Shown here in pieces: positions 7,652-16,733 of a DNA stretch of 49,583 nt. The notes below the pieces were generated by a model. That model saw only the letters and a list, made by a program, of their open reading frames with translations, was not told the origin of the DNA and did no database searches. Positions within the stretch are counted from its first letter, which is position 1. Every line of letters begins with the position of its first letter. The position numbers and the translations under genes were made by a program. The stretch covers positions 1-49,583 of the forward strand of contig CACXCG010000044.1 in the NCBI GenBank assembly GCA_902766125.1, in the 5' to 3' direction. This DNA is from an uncultured Spirochaetaceae bacterium (GTDB lineage Bacteria > Spirochaetota > Spirochaetia > Treponematales > Treponemataceae).

Positions 7652-7675
7652 GAAGTAGTTTCTTAAAACTGCTTC
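7652..7675 (+). other. Stem-loop between upp and uraA
   Basis: A 10-bp stem, GAAGTAGTTT (7652-7661) with AAACTGCTTC (7666-7675), one wobble pair and a 4-nt loop, is not followed by a T-run. It lies 27 nt before the uraA start. It could be an mRNA processing or stability element, or a decayed palindromic repeat. Confidence 0.55.
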
Positions 7676-7702
7676 GCTAAAAATAAATAAGTGGAGTAAA
7701 AT

Positions 7703-9049
7703 ATGAATCTGATTTACGGAATCAAAGACAAACCGTCATTCGGAAAAGTGATGCTGTTTGCACTGCAGCAGCTTCTGGCAATCATGGCAGCAACCATTGC
7801 TGTTCCTGCAATCGTAGGAAACGGTCTTACTGCTTCTGCAGCACTATTTGGTGCAGGTGTTGGAACTGTTGTATACCTTCTGTTTACAAAGAGTTCAAGC
7901 CCGGTATTTCTGGGAAGCTCTTTTGCTTTCATTGGTTCAATGCTGAGTGCTTTCGGCGGTGCTGCATCTGTAAGCATTGGTTACTGGGGTCTTATCATTG
8001 GTGCACTTATGGCAGGTCTGGTATATGTCATCATCTCTATCGTAGTTAAGTTCTGCGGTGTTGCATGGATCGACAAACTGATGCCTCCGGTTATCATTGG
8101 TCCGACTGTTGCAATCATCGGTTTAAGTCTTTCTGCAAATGCTGTTGGTGATTTAATGAAATCTAGCGTTGCAGGCGGAAGCACTTATGTTGCACTTATC
8201 TGTGGTCTGGTTACACTTGCTGTTACCATGCTGTGCTCTACCTACGGAAAGAAAATCGGTCGTCTTATTCCTTTCATCATGGGAATCCTTGCAGGCTATG
8301 CAGTTGCATCAATCTTTGCACTGATTGGTTCAGCAACAAACAATCCTGCTCTGATAGTTATTGATTACAGCGCACTTACTTCGCTTAACTTCAAGACTCT
8401 GTCCGGTTACTTTGCACTTCCTAAGTTTACCTTTGCACTGGGCGGAATGGAAGGTCTTAAAGGCATTACCGGTTCTTACCTGCTTACTCTGTTTGCCGCA
8501 TACGTTCCTGTTGCATTTGTTGTTTTTGCAGAACACCTTGCTGATCACAAAAACCTTTCTACCATCGTGGGAACAAATCTTCTTGAAAAACCCGGTCTTA
8601 CACGCACTCTGCTTGGTGACGGTGTAGGAACTATGGTTTCAACATTCTTCGGCGGCTGTCCTAACACAACTTACGGTGAATCAATTGGCTGTGTTGCAAT
8701 TACCCGCAATGCTTCTACAATCTCTATCTGGGGATGTGCAGCTCTGTGTGTTATCTTCAGTCTGATCAGTCCGCTGGTTGCATTCCTTGAGACAATTCCT
8801 TCATGCGTTATGGGCGGTGTTTGTATTGCTCTGTACGGATTTATTGCGGTCTCTGGATTCAAGATGTTCCAGAAAGTTGACCTTAACAAAAACCGCAACC
8901 TGTTCGTTGCAAGCGTTATCTTTATCACTGGTGTAGGCGGAATGGTTGTAAGCTTTGGTGCAGTTCAGATCCGCACTGTTGCCTGTGCACTGATTCTTGG
9001 TATTCTGACTAACCTTATGCTGTCTAAAGAACCGGAAGAAAACGCTTAG
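7703..9049 (+). CDS. uraA: Uracil permease, NCS2 family
   Basis: A 448-residue inner-membrane nucleobase:cation symporter with about 14 hydrophobic segments. Family landmarks are LFALQQLLAIMAATIAVPAI at the N-terminus, the substrate-site loop VFLGSSFAFIG (TM3), the conserved GPTVAIIGLSLSANAVG, VFAEHLADHKNLS (TM8, substrate-contacting glutamate) and GGCPNTTYGESIGC (TM10). Its place directly after the uracil phosphoribosyltransferase gene supports uracil rather than xanthine or urate as substrate: the permease imports uracil and upp traps it as UMP. GTGGAG lies 7 nt before the ATG. The stop overlaps the convergent YkgJ-type gene by 4 bp. Confidence 0.93.
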   Translation: MNLIYGIKDKPSFGKVMLFALQQLLAIMAATIAVPAIVGNGLTASAALFGAGVGTVVYLLFTKSSSPVFLGSSFAFIGSMLSAFGGAASVSIGYWGLIIGALMAGLVYVIISIVVKFCGVAWIDKLMPPVIIGPTVAIIGLSLSANAVGDLMKSSVAGGSTYVALICGLVTLAVTMLCSTYGKKIGRLIPFIMGILAGYAVASIFALIGSATNNPALIVIDYSALTSLNFKTLSGYFALPKFTFALGGMEGLKGITGSYLLTLFAAYVPVAFVVFAEHLADHKNLSTIVGTNLLEKPGLTRTLLGDGVGTMVSTFFGGCPNTTYGESIGCVAITRNASTISIWGCAALCVIFSLISPLVAFLETIPSCVMGGVCIALYGFIAVSGFKMFQKVDLNKNRNLFVASVIFITGVGGMVVSFGAVQIRTVACALILGILTNLMLSKEPEENA

Positions 9050-9501
9050 TAAAGCGAAAGCACTTCTTCTTTTGTAATGGGAACATTTGCAGTGTATGCG
9101 AAACTTCTTCCAAGAATTTCTGCAGCGCTGTGAAGGTTCCCATTATTTATTCCCGGACAATCCTTTGCACATTCGTTCCATGTTTTTTCATCTTCAATCA
9201 TCCAATTCCAAAAAGGATATGTAGAACACTGAACAGGACGAGCCTCATAAGCGGTACATCCGTTATTCCACAAAATGCAGTTGTAATTTTCTTGTTCGCA
9301 AAGAGCAAGTACTGTTTTTCCGCCATAATAATCTGCCCAACGACAATAGCGCTCAACAAATTCTTTTACAGAAAGCTTGAAAAAGTCACAAAGATATTGT
9401 AGATCTCGTTTTGAAAGATACACAAAACCAGGAGATGTTCCACAACAACGAGAGCATTGCTTACACGAAAAACGCAAACCGTCTTTGTAAAATTTTTTCA
9501 T
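9046..9501 (-). CDS. YkgJ family cysteine-cluster protein
   Basis: A 151-residue cytoplasmic protein with the CxxCxxCC cluster near the N-terminus (CKQCSRCCG, residues 13-21), further cysteines in NGCTAYEARPVQCSTYPFW, and a late CAKDCPG. This pattern defines the YkgJ/Fe-S or zinc cluster family, in which metal binding is expected but the biochemical role is mostly unknown. It starts 2 nt after the mnmE stop with only a weak GGAAAA upstream, so it is likely translated by coupling from the mnmE message. The 3' end overlaps the uraA stop by 4 bp on the other strand. No terminator is visible. Confidence 0.88.
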   Translation of the reverse strand: MKKFYKDGLRFSCKQCSRCCGTSPGFVYLSKRDLQYLCDFFKLSVKEFVERYCRWADYYGGKTVLALCEQENYNCILWNNGCTAYEARPVQCSTYPFWNWMIEDEKTWNECAKDCPGINNGNLHSAAEILGRSFAYTANVPITKEEVLSLY

Positions 9502-9503
9502 TT

Positions 9504-10862
9504 TTATTTTCCAACACAGAAGTTACTGAAGATACTTTCAAGAATATCATCTGCAACGACTTCGCCTGTAATTTCACCAAGTGAATCAAGACTGTCTTCC
9601 AGATCCTGAACAACTGCATCAAGTGAATACGACTGTGAAGAAACTTCAAGCGCATGTGTTACGCGGTCAAGTGCTTCCTGAACTGCTTCCCGCTGACGGT
9701 CAGAACCAAGCCCTGCTTCTGTATCCGCTGCAGACTGAGTTCCTGCACCGGAAAGCTGTACAACTTTGCGAACCAGTTCATCAATTCCAATATTCTGTTT
9801 TGCAGAAACTTTCAGTACATCAGGTTCCGCCGCTGATTTCACATCACACTTGTTGTAAACCAGCACCACAGGAACTTTTGCATTGCTTACAAATGTTTTA
9901 TCTTCAGCGGTCATGCCTACCGACGAATCTACAACGTACAGCATTACATCTGCTTCTTCGCCAATATCTTTGGTGCGTTCAATACCTGCTGCTTCAACAA
10001 CATCACTGGTGTCACGAAGTCCTGCAGTGTCAAACAGACGCACGGGTATTCCGTCAAACGAAGCCCAGCCTTCTATCCAGTCACGGGTTGTTCCTGCAAC
10101 ATCGCTTACGATTGCACGCTCTTCTTTTAAAAGCACATTGAACAGACTTGATTTTCCTGCATTTGTCGGACCGCACAGCACTACCCGCAATCCATCCTGA
10201 TACAGACGTTCGCTTTTCCATGACTGCACTAAGCGGGTAAGACGGTTCTGAATTGCCTTTAACGCAGAAACATCAAACGAATCTGCAATCGTTTCTTCAT
10301 CTTCGGGATATTCTATTTCAACTTCAATTGTTGCAAGCGTATCGACAATCTGTTTTTTTACATCTGCAATTTCATCACGCACACTGCCGGCAAGTCTTCC
10401 TGCTGCACGCGAACGGGATGCATCTGTCTTACTGTCAATTATTTCGCGGACTGCTTCTGCTCGCGTTAAATCTGTTTTACCGTTTATAAATGCACGGAAT
10501 GTAAATTCTCCGCGCTGAGCCTGAGTAAAACCGTTGTTCAGAAAAAGCGCATGAACTGCACGCACCACTGCAACACCGCCGTGACAGAACACTTCAACCA
10601 TGTCCTCGCCGGTAAACGAACGGGGAGCTTTGTACACGGCAACCATTACTTCATCTACGCGTAAACCGTCAGCATCTAAAAGCCAGCCGTGAACCATGGT
10701 GTACCCTTGCGCAGACAGCAATACTTTGGGACGAGAAAAGAATTTTGCAACAAGAGAAATGCAGTCTGTACCTGAAGCACGCACAACCCCCAGTGCACTG
10801 GGAGCGAGCGCTGTTGCAATTGCACAGACAGGTATCTGCGGAGTGTAACCCAGGTTAGTCAT
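9504..10862 (-). CDS. mnmE: tRNA modification GTPase MnmE
   Basis: With MnmG it installs the carboxymethylaminomethyl group at U34 of tRNAs. The 452 residues match the family length. The N-terminal tetrahydrofolate-binding domain has APRSFTGEDMVEVFCHGG and GEFTFRAFINGKTDL. A helical domain carries an inserted G domain with P-loop GPTNAGKSS at residues 231-239, switch region GTTRDWIEG, DTAGLR and the guanine-specificity motif NKCD. The C-terminus FCVGK is the catalytic CxGK motif. The start lies 6 nt after the stop of the upstream DUF4015 gene with no strong Shine-Dalgarno site, consistent with translational coupling in one transcript. MnmG is not in the window. Confidence 0.96.
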   Translation of the reverse strand: MTNLGYTPQIPVCAIATALAPSALGVVRASGTDCISLVAKFFSRPKVLLSAQGYTMVHGWLLDADGLRVDEVMVAVYKAPRSFTGEDMVEVFCHGGVAVVRAVHALFLNNGFTQAQRGEFTFRAFINGKTDLTRAEAVREIIDSKTDASRSRAAGRLAGSVRDEIADVKKQIVDTLATIEVEIEYPEDEETIADSFDVSALKAIQNRLTRLVQSWKSERLYQDGLRVVLCGPTNAGKSSLFNVLLKEERAIVSDVAGTTRDWIEGWASFDGIPVRLFDTAGLRDTSDVVEAAGIERTKDIGEEADVMLYVVDSSVGMTAEDKTFVSNAKVPVVLVYNKCDVKSAAEPDVLKVSAKQNIGIDELVRKVVQLSGAGTQSAADTEAGLGSDRQREAVQEALDRVTHALEVSSQSYSLDAVVQDLEDSLDSLGEITGEVVADDILESIFSNFCVGK

Positions 10863-10868
10863 ACACGC

Positions 10869-13241
10869 CTACTGCAAGGGAGAGACGTTAAGAAAACTTC
10901 CTCTGACAGAACCAGTTTTATCTTCTTCCGGCCAGAGTACGGTATCCAGAATGGTAACCATATCGCGGTTCCACTGCATAAACTCATCCCATTCTGTCTG
11001 CGAATAGTTTTGTCCGTCTGCACTGCTGAATGCGGGTAAATGTTTTTGAAGGTCTGCTTCGTTTGCCTTCCAGGGAGAATCTATGTTATCACCGGGATCA
11101 GGAGAAATATCATCATAGTATCCGCCGGAATTGTTCCAGTACATGTAGCCGCGGTTAACGCTGTCACGCACACCAAAGATTTCACGGCGCACATAGTCTT
11201 TGTTATACCAGGCACGGTCATAACGCACACCAATGTAGAAAGCCTGAACCCACGGACGCACAACAATTCTGTTTCGGCCCATAACAGTATTGCGGTATGT
11301 TCCGTAGAAATAAATTCGATACGGACGTTCTTCAACCGGTTTGTATTCAAGGAAGTCCTGTTCAAAATGCGACGGATAGAACATGGGACAGATGACATCA
11401 ACATATTCACTCATCAGTTCAACATCCTGTCCGGTACGCGTTCCAGAGCGGTACCATCCGTTAGCCCCGTAAATATCTATGCCAATCGGAGCCTGAATGT
11501 TTTTACGCGCATACGACAGGAAAGAAACCAGAGCACTTTCTTTATCCATTCCCGTATCACGCCAGCGGTAACTTGCATTGCCAAGGTTTGTTCCGTCGGT
11601 GGGGAAACGGATGTAATCAAACTGAATCTCGTCAAAGCCGCGTGCAATTAATTCCTGTGCAACCGCAATGTTGTATTCCCACACTTCTTCGCAGTAGGGA
11701 TCAACCCAGTTTTCATCGTAGTAAACAAGTTTTTCCTGTTCAGTTCCGTCTTCTGCAGTAACAGTTTCTGTTCCCTTTACGCCAACCCAGGGAGCACCTG
11801 TCTTGTAATTCCAGACTGCATATTTTGATCCGCCGTACTGATAAAGACATCTGTCCTTAAACACAACAATACGGGCAATGAGGTACACATCATCTTCTTT
11901 AAACTGAGAGACAAAACGTTCCACATCAATTTTATATGACGTTACCCTTCCCTTCTGCTGCAAAAGTTCTGAACGGGGCTCGAAACGCAGATATCCGTAA
12001 TCATCTTTCATATCAACAACAACTGCATTCAAATTGTTGTCGCTTACAATCTTGCGGTACTTCTGAATGCCTTCATCGTTACGCACCTGATATGCAGAAA
12101 TGTAAATTGCCTTACGGTCTGTTGCAACCTGTCCGTACGGAGAATTAATCGTCTCTGGAGTTAACAGCCACAGTTCATTCAGCTGCACGGCAGTATCCAG
12201 TCCGCTTACTTTCGGAGGAATGTATGCTGCATTAACCGTATCCTGTGAAGAAAGCAGACGTTTAGTCCACTTGCTGTATTCGCTTGAAGGAAGTTCGCTT
12301 ACAGTTCCGTCAACAAGATTCAGCTGCTGCACTTTTCCCACAGTCGTAAACAAAAGGTGCGAGTTACTCTGGCACAGACTGTCTATGGTCGTAAGCGTTT
12401 CGTCTGACTCATAAATACATTCTGCACGGCGTGAAGGCCAGTTAAAGTGATAGATTTTAGGAATGTATGTCTGCGAAAGATAGATTTCACAATACACAGT
12501 ACCGTCTGTAGTCTGACTTACCACCGGAACAATATCTGCAATTTCGTCTGTCTGCGTAAGGCTGGGCATAAGTGCAAGTCCAGCAGAGACATCTACCCAT
12601 GCCGGCCGTTGTGCATCTGCACGGTAATACGAAAAACCGTAAATGGGATGCGACATGAACACAACCACTTCGCTTCCCATAATGGAACCACCGGCAGTAT
12701 ACATTGGCATACTGGCAACGGCAACTGCTTTCATTCCTGCAGTCCGCGTACTTGAAGAACCGATGTTCTTCCAGGTTAAGCCGCCGTCACGCGTAAGATA
12801 GACTGCGTCCTTGGTTGCGGTAACCAGAATGTTTTCATCGAGCGGATTAACACACAGATCTTTTAAAAGCGGAGACTGCTGCACCAGTTTTTTCTGGCCG
12901 TCTTCATATTCTTTAACGGTAAGGAAGGTAATGCCTTCGTTACGCGGAGTAAATGTCTTTAAGTCGGTAGAATAAATGATTCCGCAGGAAGTTAAAAAAT
13001 ACCAGCCTGAAGGAGTCTTTACAATCTGACTGACTTTTCCTTCTGTCCACAGGGGAGTACGGCTGCCGGTCTGACTTACCTTATAAATACCTGAATCGGT
13101 ACCAACTATCATGTCGGTATTACGGTCTGACGCTTTTGTTGAAGGAAGCGTTTCGGGAAGCTGATACAGCGGTTTACTCTGAGCCACCGCCATTGCCATT
13201 GTACAAAGACAAAGGACTACTTTTAAAGAAATTCTGCGCAT
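10869..13241 (-). CDS. Exported putative glycoside hydrolase, DUF4015 family
   Basis: 790 residues starting MRRISLKVVLCLCTMAMAVAQS, a clear signal peptide. Residues about 25-375 look like a beta-propeller, with BNR-type pieces such as LTRDGGLTWKNIG and IYSTDLKTF. From about residue 380 the DUF4015 (putative GH13-like) domain follows: KAIYISAYQVRNDEG, NAVVVDMKDDYG, YLIARIVVFKD, WVDPYCEEVWEYN and the strand FDEIQFDYIRFPTDG, where catalytic acids are expected. Substrate and activity are unproven in the family; action on cell-envelope or extracellular polysaccharide is an inference. I place the start at 13239-13241: it gives the signal peptide directly and ATACT ends 6 bp upstream. An upstream ATG at 13292 would add 17 residues in front of the signal sequence. 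First gene of an operon with mnmE. Confidence 0.8.
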   Translation of the reverse strand: MRRISLKVVLCLCTMAMAVAQSKPLYQLPETLPSTKASDRNTDMIVGTDSGIYKVSQTGSRTPLWTEGKVSQIVKTPSGWYFLTSCGIIYSTDLKTFTPRNEGITFLTVKEYEDGQKKLVQQSPLLKDLCVNPLDENILVTATKDAVYLTRDGGLTWKNIGSSSTRTAGMKAVAVASMPMYTAGGSIMGSEVVVFMSHPIYGFSYYRADAQRPAWVDVSAGLALMPSLTQTDEIADIVPVVSQTTDGTVYCEIYLSQTYIPKIYHFNWPSRRAECIYESDETLTTIDSLCQSNSHLLFTTVGKVQQLNLVDGTVSELPSSEYSKWTKRLLSSQDTVNAAYIPPKVSGLDTAVQLNELWLLTPETINSPYGQVATDRKAIYISAYQVRNDEGIQKYRKIVSDNNLNAVVVDMKDDYGYLRFEPRSELLQQKGRVTSYKIDVERFVSQFKEDDVYLIARIVVFKDRCLYQYGGSKYAVWNYKTGAPWVGVKGTETVTAEDGTEQEKLVYYDENWVDPYCEEVWEYNIAVAQELIARGFDEIQFDYIRFPTDGTNLGNASYRWRDTGMDKESALVSFLSYARKNIQAPIGIDIYGANGWYRSGTRTGQDVELMSEYVDVICPMFYPSHFEQDFLEYKPVEERPYRIYFYGTYRNTVMGRNRIVVRPWVQAFYIGVRYDRAWYNKDYVRREIFGVRDSVNRGYMYWNNSGGYYDDISPDPGDNIDSPWKANEADLQKHLPAFSSADGQNYSQTEWDEFMQWNRDMVTILDTVLWPEEDKTGSVRGSFLNVSPLQ

Positions 13242-13247
13242 ATCTTT

Positions 13248-13253
13248 AGTATC
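13248..13253 (-). promoter_or_regulatory. Probable -10 element for the DUF4015-mnmE operon
   Basis: GATACT on the minus strand ends 6 bp before the chosen ATG. No convincing -35 is found at 16-18 bp and no Shine-Dalgarno site precedes the ATG. It is the weakest example of the leaderless pattern. Confidence 0.35.
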
Positions 13254-13293
13254 GGCAGAAAAAAACTGATTATTAGCAAAACGAAAGTGCAAA

Positions 13294-13322
13294 GAAAAAC
13301 CCCGCCATAAGCTGACGGGGTT
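13294..13322 (-). terminator. Intrinsic terminator of the M18 aminopeptidase gene
   Basis: On the minus strand, AACCCCGTCAGCTTATGGCGGGGTTTTTC forms a stem whose CCCCG and CGGGG arms are supported by flanking A/T pairs, and it ends in a T-run. It starts about 20 nt after the M18 stop and separates that gene from the DUF4015 operon. Confidence 0.85.
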
Positions 13323-13342
13323 ACAGCAGTTAAAAGCTGATT

Positions 13343-14674
13343 CTACAGCGTAAGGAATGCCTTGTACGCGTTGTATGCGTAGTGTAAGTCAGCAGCGCTG
13401 GTAAGTTCCCAGGGAGCATGCATGCTGAGCACGGCAACACCTGCATCCAGTACGTTCATGCCGTATTTTGCAGCAAGGTAAGCGATTGTTCCGCCGCCAC
13501 CCTGATCTACGCGACCAAGTTCTGCCATCTGATAGCGGACATCTGCCTTTTCAAGGGCACCGCGCACACGGGCAATGAATTCGGGGTTAGCGTCACTTGC
13601 ACCGCTCTTACCACGGGCACCAGTGTATTTGTTGAACACGATTCCGCCGCCAAGGAAAGAAGCGTTTTCCTTGTCAAACAGGTCAGGATTCATGGGATCA
13701 AATGCAGCATTTACGTCGCTAGAAAGCATGTCGCTTGCAGCAAGACAGCGTCTGAGCATTAAGTCAGAGTATCCGCCGTCAAGCCGTGCAACCAGTTCTG
13801 CAAGGGCATTTTCCAGAAAGTGTGAACCCATACCGGTAGCACCAACCGAACCGATTTCTTCTTTGTCAACGCACAGACAGCAGGCGGTACGCTTTGCAGC
13901 GGGAGTTTTTAAAATTGCACGTACTGATGTATAGGCACAAGAGCGGTCGTCCTGTCCGTAAGCAAGTACCAGTGATTTGTCAAAACCACAGTAGCGGCTC
14001 TTACCTGCGGGAACTACCTCAATTTCTGCAGAACCAAAGTCTGCTTCTTCAAAGCCGTATTTCTGCTTTAACAGTGCAAGAATTGCCTTTTTTGTGTCTT
14101 TTGCGTCATCGTCCTGTTTAGAAGGAGAGGCAGAACCAACAATCAGATCCAGACTTTCGCCAGGAATAAAGTCAGCTGCACTTTCTTTCATCTGTTTCTG
14201 TGCCAGGTGCGGAAGAATGTCAGAAATGACAAAAACAGGGTCAGACGCATCTTCGCCGACACAAACAGGTACCACCGTACCGTCAGTTTTACAGACAACG
14301 CCGTGAAGTGCAAGCGGAATGGTAACCCACTGATACTTTTTAATTCCGCCGTAGTAATGCGTGTTAAGGTATACGACAAAGTCTTTTTCGTACAGGGGAT
14401 TCTGCTTTACATCCAGACGCGGAGAGTCAATGTGAGCGCCCAGAATGTTCATGCCCTTTTCAAGACTGTCAGTTCCCACGGTAAACAGGGCGACTGCCTT
14501 GTTCATCTTCTGAATGAACACACGGTCTCCGGGTTTAACGCTGTCCAGCTGCGTAAGGTCTTTAAAACCTTCTTTTTTTGCCATTGCTATAATCTGAGCG
14601 GCACATTCGCGTTCAGTCTTACCACCATCCAAAAAGTCCATATAATCGCCAATAAGGCTGTTTTCAGTTTCCAT
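13343..14674 (-). CDS. M18 family aminopeptidase
   Basis: A 443-residue cytosolic metallo-aminopeptidase (aspartyl aminopeptidase type) that removes N-terminal residues from peptides. Metal and catalytic landmarks are GAHIDSPRLD (H81), YGQDDRSCA, DKEEIGSVGATG with the catalytic glutamate pair, and the late LSMHAPWEL histidine. Family-typical YYGGIKKYQW and RVDQGGGGTIA are present. I chose METENSL (ATG 14672-14674) because a full promoter ends 7 bp upstream, placing the earlier in-frame candidate start at 14710 inside the -35 box. Single-gene unit with its own terminator, divergent from the EAL gene. Confidence 0.93.
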   Translation of the reverse strand: METENSLIGDYMDFLDGGKTERECAAQIIAMAKKEGFKDLTQLDSVKPGDRVFIQKMNKAVALFTVGTDSLEKGMNILGAHIDSPRLDVKQNPLYEKDFVVYLNTHYYGGIKKYQWVTIPLALHGVVCKTDGTVVPVCVGEDASDPVFVISDILPHLAQKQMKESAADFIPGESLDLIVGSASPSKQDDDAKDTKKAILALLKQKYGFEEADFGSAEIEVVPAGKSRYCGFDKSLVLAYGQDDRSCAYTSVRAILKTPAAKRTACCLCVDKEEIGSVGATGMGSHFLENALAELVARLDGGYSDLMLRRCLAASDMLSSDVNAAFDPMNPDLFDKENASFLGGGIVFNKYTGARGKSGASDANPEFIARVRGALEKADVRYQMAELGRVDQGGGGTIAYLAAKYGMNVLDAGVAVLSMHAPWELTSAADLHYAYNAYKAFLTL

Positions 14675-14681
14675 GGAAAAC

Positions 14682-14710
14682 ACTATACACCAACGCGGTC
14701 TTCTTATCAA
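14682..14710 (-). promoter_or_regulatory. Promoter of the M18 aminopeptidase gene, leaderless type
   Basis: On the minus strand, -35 TTGATA (14705-14710), a 17-bp spacer and -10 TATAGT (14682-14687) are seen, with 7 bp to the ATG. No Shine-Dalgarno site exists, so the message should begin at the start codon. Confidence 0.7.
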
Positions 14711-14727
14711 TACTAGATATTTTTGAG

Positions 14728-14756
14728 TTTACACCAGTAAAAAAGCGTGGTAAAAT
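14728..14756 (+). promoter_or_regulatory. Promoter of the EAL-domain gene, leaderless type
   Basis: -35 TTTACA (14728-14733), a 17-bp spacer and an extended -10 TGGTAAAAT (-10 at 14751-14756), then 6 bp to the ATG. No Shine-Dalgarno site is present. It lies back to back with the M18 promoter. Confidence 0.7.
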
Positions 14757-14762
14757 ATAACA

Positions 14763-16706
14763 ATGATTTATAATACCACATTCGACTTGTGTGCGGTCAT
14801 CATATATTTATTTACTCACTATTATGTCATTACCAAGAAGAATACGCATAAATCTCAAAACAAAATTTTCTTTTTTATCATCATTAACGGAATTCTGTGC
14901 AGCGTTTGCGATTTTTCAAATGCCTCTATCCTTAACTATCTTACCGTAAATCCGGATGCAGAAAGAACTTTTCTGCTCAGAGTAATTCTGCTTACAACCA
15001 TGTACATCTACACAGCGATGCATAACACACTGCCTGCACTGTTCTTTTTGTATACACTTGAAGTAACCAACAAAAATACAGCACAAAACCGAGAGCATCT
15101 TAGACTGCTTGCAATACCGCTTGTGCTTGCCCTTATGTTTATAGCATTAAATCCGTTCATGCACGGTATATTCTATTTTGATGAAAACCTTGTGTATCAT
15201 CGCGGAATATTTATGTACGGATTATATCTTGCGGGAATTTTTTACACCGTAGCTGCTTTGTATTTTGTAATCCGTTTCCATGCCGATGTTCCTAACAATA
15301 AGAATACAACACTTATACTGTTTATTGTAACCAGTTTCGTGGGAGCAATCATGCAGCTTATTTTCCCTGCATTTCTTCTGGAACTGTTTGTCGAATCCAT
15401 TGCGTTTTTGTGCATTCTGTTCACCATCGAAAATGATGATGAAATTTATAACGGCATAACAAAAATCTTTAACCGCCGTGCATTTCTATCTGATACTGCA
15501 AGTGCATTTGCCTCTGGAGACAAACGCTTACTGCTGATTCTTAAGCTGACTAATCTGCGCTACTATCAGGCAGTTTTGGGCATATCATTTACCAATGACG
15601 TACTGCGAAACATTGCTTCAAAGCTTACAGAACTTTCAGAAACAACAGATGTTTACGACTGTGAAAACGGTAACTTTGCCGTGCTGTATCCGGGAAGTGA
15701 AGCAAACCGTTTAAGCAAACTGGAAGATGCCGTATCTGCACAATTTACAAAGGGCTGGGTACACAACAACATTACCCTTAACTTTAAAACCTTACAGTAT
15801 GCAATAACGCTGCCCGATGACATAGACAATCTTGAAACACTGGTGTCACTCATCGATACTGAAACTGATTATTCCAAAGCGGTTACCAAAAACACCTGTA
15901 TTCACGGAAAAGAAGTTTCGTTCTTACAGAGAGAACAGAAGATTGAACGCGCAATACAAAAAGCACTGGACAACAAATCACTCAAGGTATTCTATCAGCC
16001 TATCTGGGACAAAGAAGCAAACAAGATACATTCTGCAGAAGCACTGGTGCGCCTGTATGATGAAGAACTTGGTTTTATTCCGCCGGATGAATTTATTCCC
16101 ATTGCAGAACGCAACAACAGCATTACCGAAATAGGTGAATTTGTTTTTGAACAGACCGTCCGCATGTTCAGCGAAAAGAATGTACATCAGTTTGGAATAA
16201 AATTTATTGAAGTAAATCTTTCTCCGGTTCAATTCATGCATACCGACCTTGCAGAACGATTTAAAAAGATTCTGGAAGAACACGAAGTTAACGCACCGTC
16301 TATCAATCTTGAAATTACGGAATCTGCCGCAATCAACGATTCTGATTCATTTGCGCAGACCATGCAGACACTGCGCAATATGGGCTTTACGTTTTCTCTT
16401 GATGATTACGGAACAGGCTATTCTAACGCTTCTCACATCTTTAATCTGGACTTTGACATTATCAAGCTGGACAAGAGCATTCTGTGGAAAGCAGATCAAA
16501 AGGCTTCCGCTAAAATCATTTTGCGCAACACCATCCAGATGATAAAAGAAATGAACCTTAAGATTGTCATGGAAGGCGTAGAAACAGATGCACAAAAGCA
16601 GACCATCTCAAGTCTGGGCTGTGACTACATTCAGGGCTTCTACTTCTCTAAACCCATGGAAGCAAACCAATTTATAGAATACTGCAAGAAATTTAACAAA
16701 GTGTAA
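14763..16706 (+). CDS. Membrane-bound cyclic-di-GMP phosphodiesterase (degenerate GGDEF, intact EAL)
   Basis: 647 residues. Residues 1 to about 220 form about seven membrane segments, an input domain like the 7-TM sensors common in treponemes. Residues about 225-370 have the fold markers of a GGDEF domain (ITKIFNRRAFLSD) but the active-site loop reads DCENGNFAVLY, so cyclase activity is not expected. Residues about 395-645 are an EAL domain with every catalytic position I can check: AEALVRL near 425, VNLSP, LEITES, DDYGTGYSN near 548, IIKLDKS, MEGVET and IQGFYFSKP. It should hydrolyse c-di-GMP to pGpG at the inner membrane in response to an unknown ligand. It is transcribed alone and converges on the giant surface-protein operon. 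The promoter fixes the start. Confidence 0.9.
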   Translation: MIYNTTFDLCAVIIYLFTHYYVITKKNTHKSQNKIFFFIIINGILCSVCDFSNASILNYLTVNPDAERTFLLRVILLTTMYIYTAMHNTLPALFFLYTLEVTNKNTAQNREHLRLLAIPLVLALMFIALNPFMHGIFYFDENLVYHRGIFMYGLYLAGIFYTVAALYFVIRFHADVPNNKNTTLILFIVTSFVGAIMQLIFPAFLLELFVESIAFLCILFTIENDDEIYNGITKIFNRRAFLSDTASAFASGDKRLLLILKLTNLRYYQAVLGISFTNDVLRNIASKLTELSETTDVYDCENGNFAVLYPGSEANRLSKLEDAVSAQFTKGWVHNNITLNFKTLQYAITLPDDIDNLETLVSLIDTETDYSKAVTKNTCIHGKEVSFLQREQKIERAIQKALDNKSLKVFYQPIWDKEANKIHSAEALVRLYDEELGFIPPDEFIPIAERNNSITEIGEFVFEQTVRMFSEKNVHQFGIKFIEVNLSPVQFMHTDLAERFKKILEEHEVNAPSINLEITESAAINDSDSFAQTMQTLRNMGFTFSLDDYGTGYSNASHIFNLDFDIIKLDKSILWKADQKASAKIILRNTIQMIKEMNLKIVMEGVETDAQKQTISSLGCDYIQGFYFSKPMEANQFIEYCKKFNKV

Positions 16707-16733
16707 GCGTTTTAATATCTTAACAAACCGCAG

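Noticed and set aside
9040..9062. Terminator between uraA and the YkgJ-type gene
   Set aside because: Only a 5-bp stem (CGCTT/AAGCG) without a T-run is present.
11040..11651. 203-codon plus-strand frame opposite the DUF4015 gene
   Set aside because: It is a shadow of the minus-strand gene, with low-quality amino-acid composition and no start signals.
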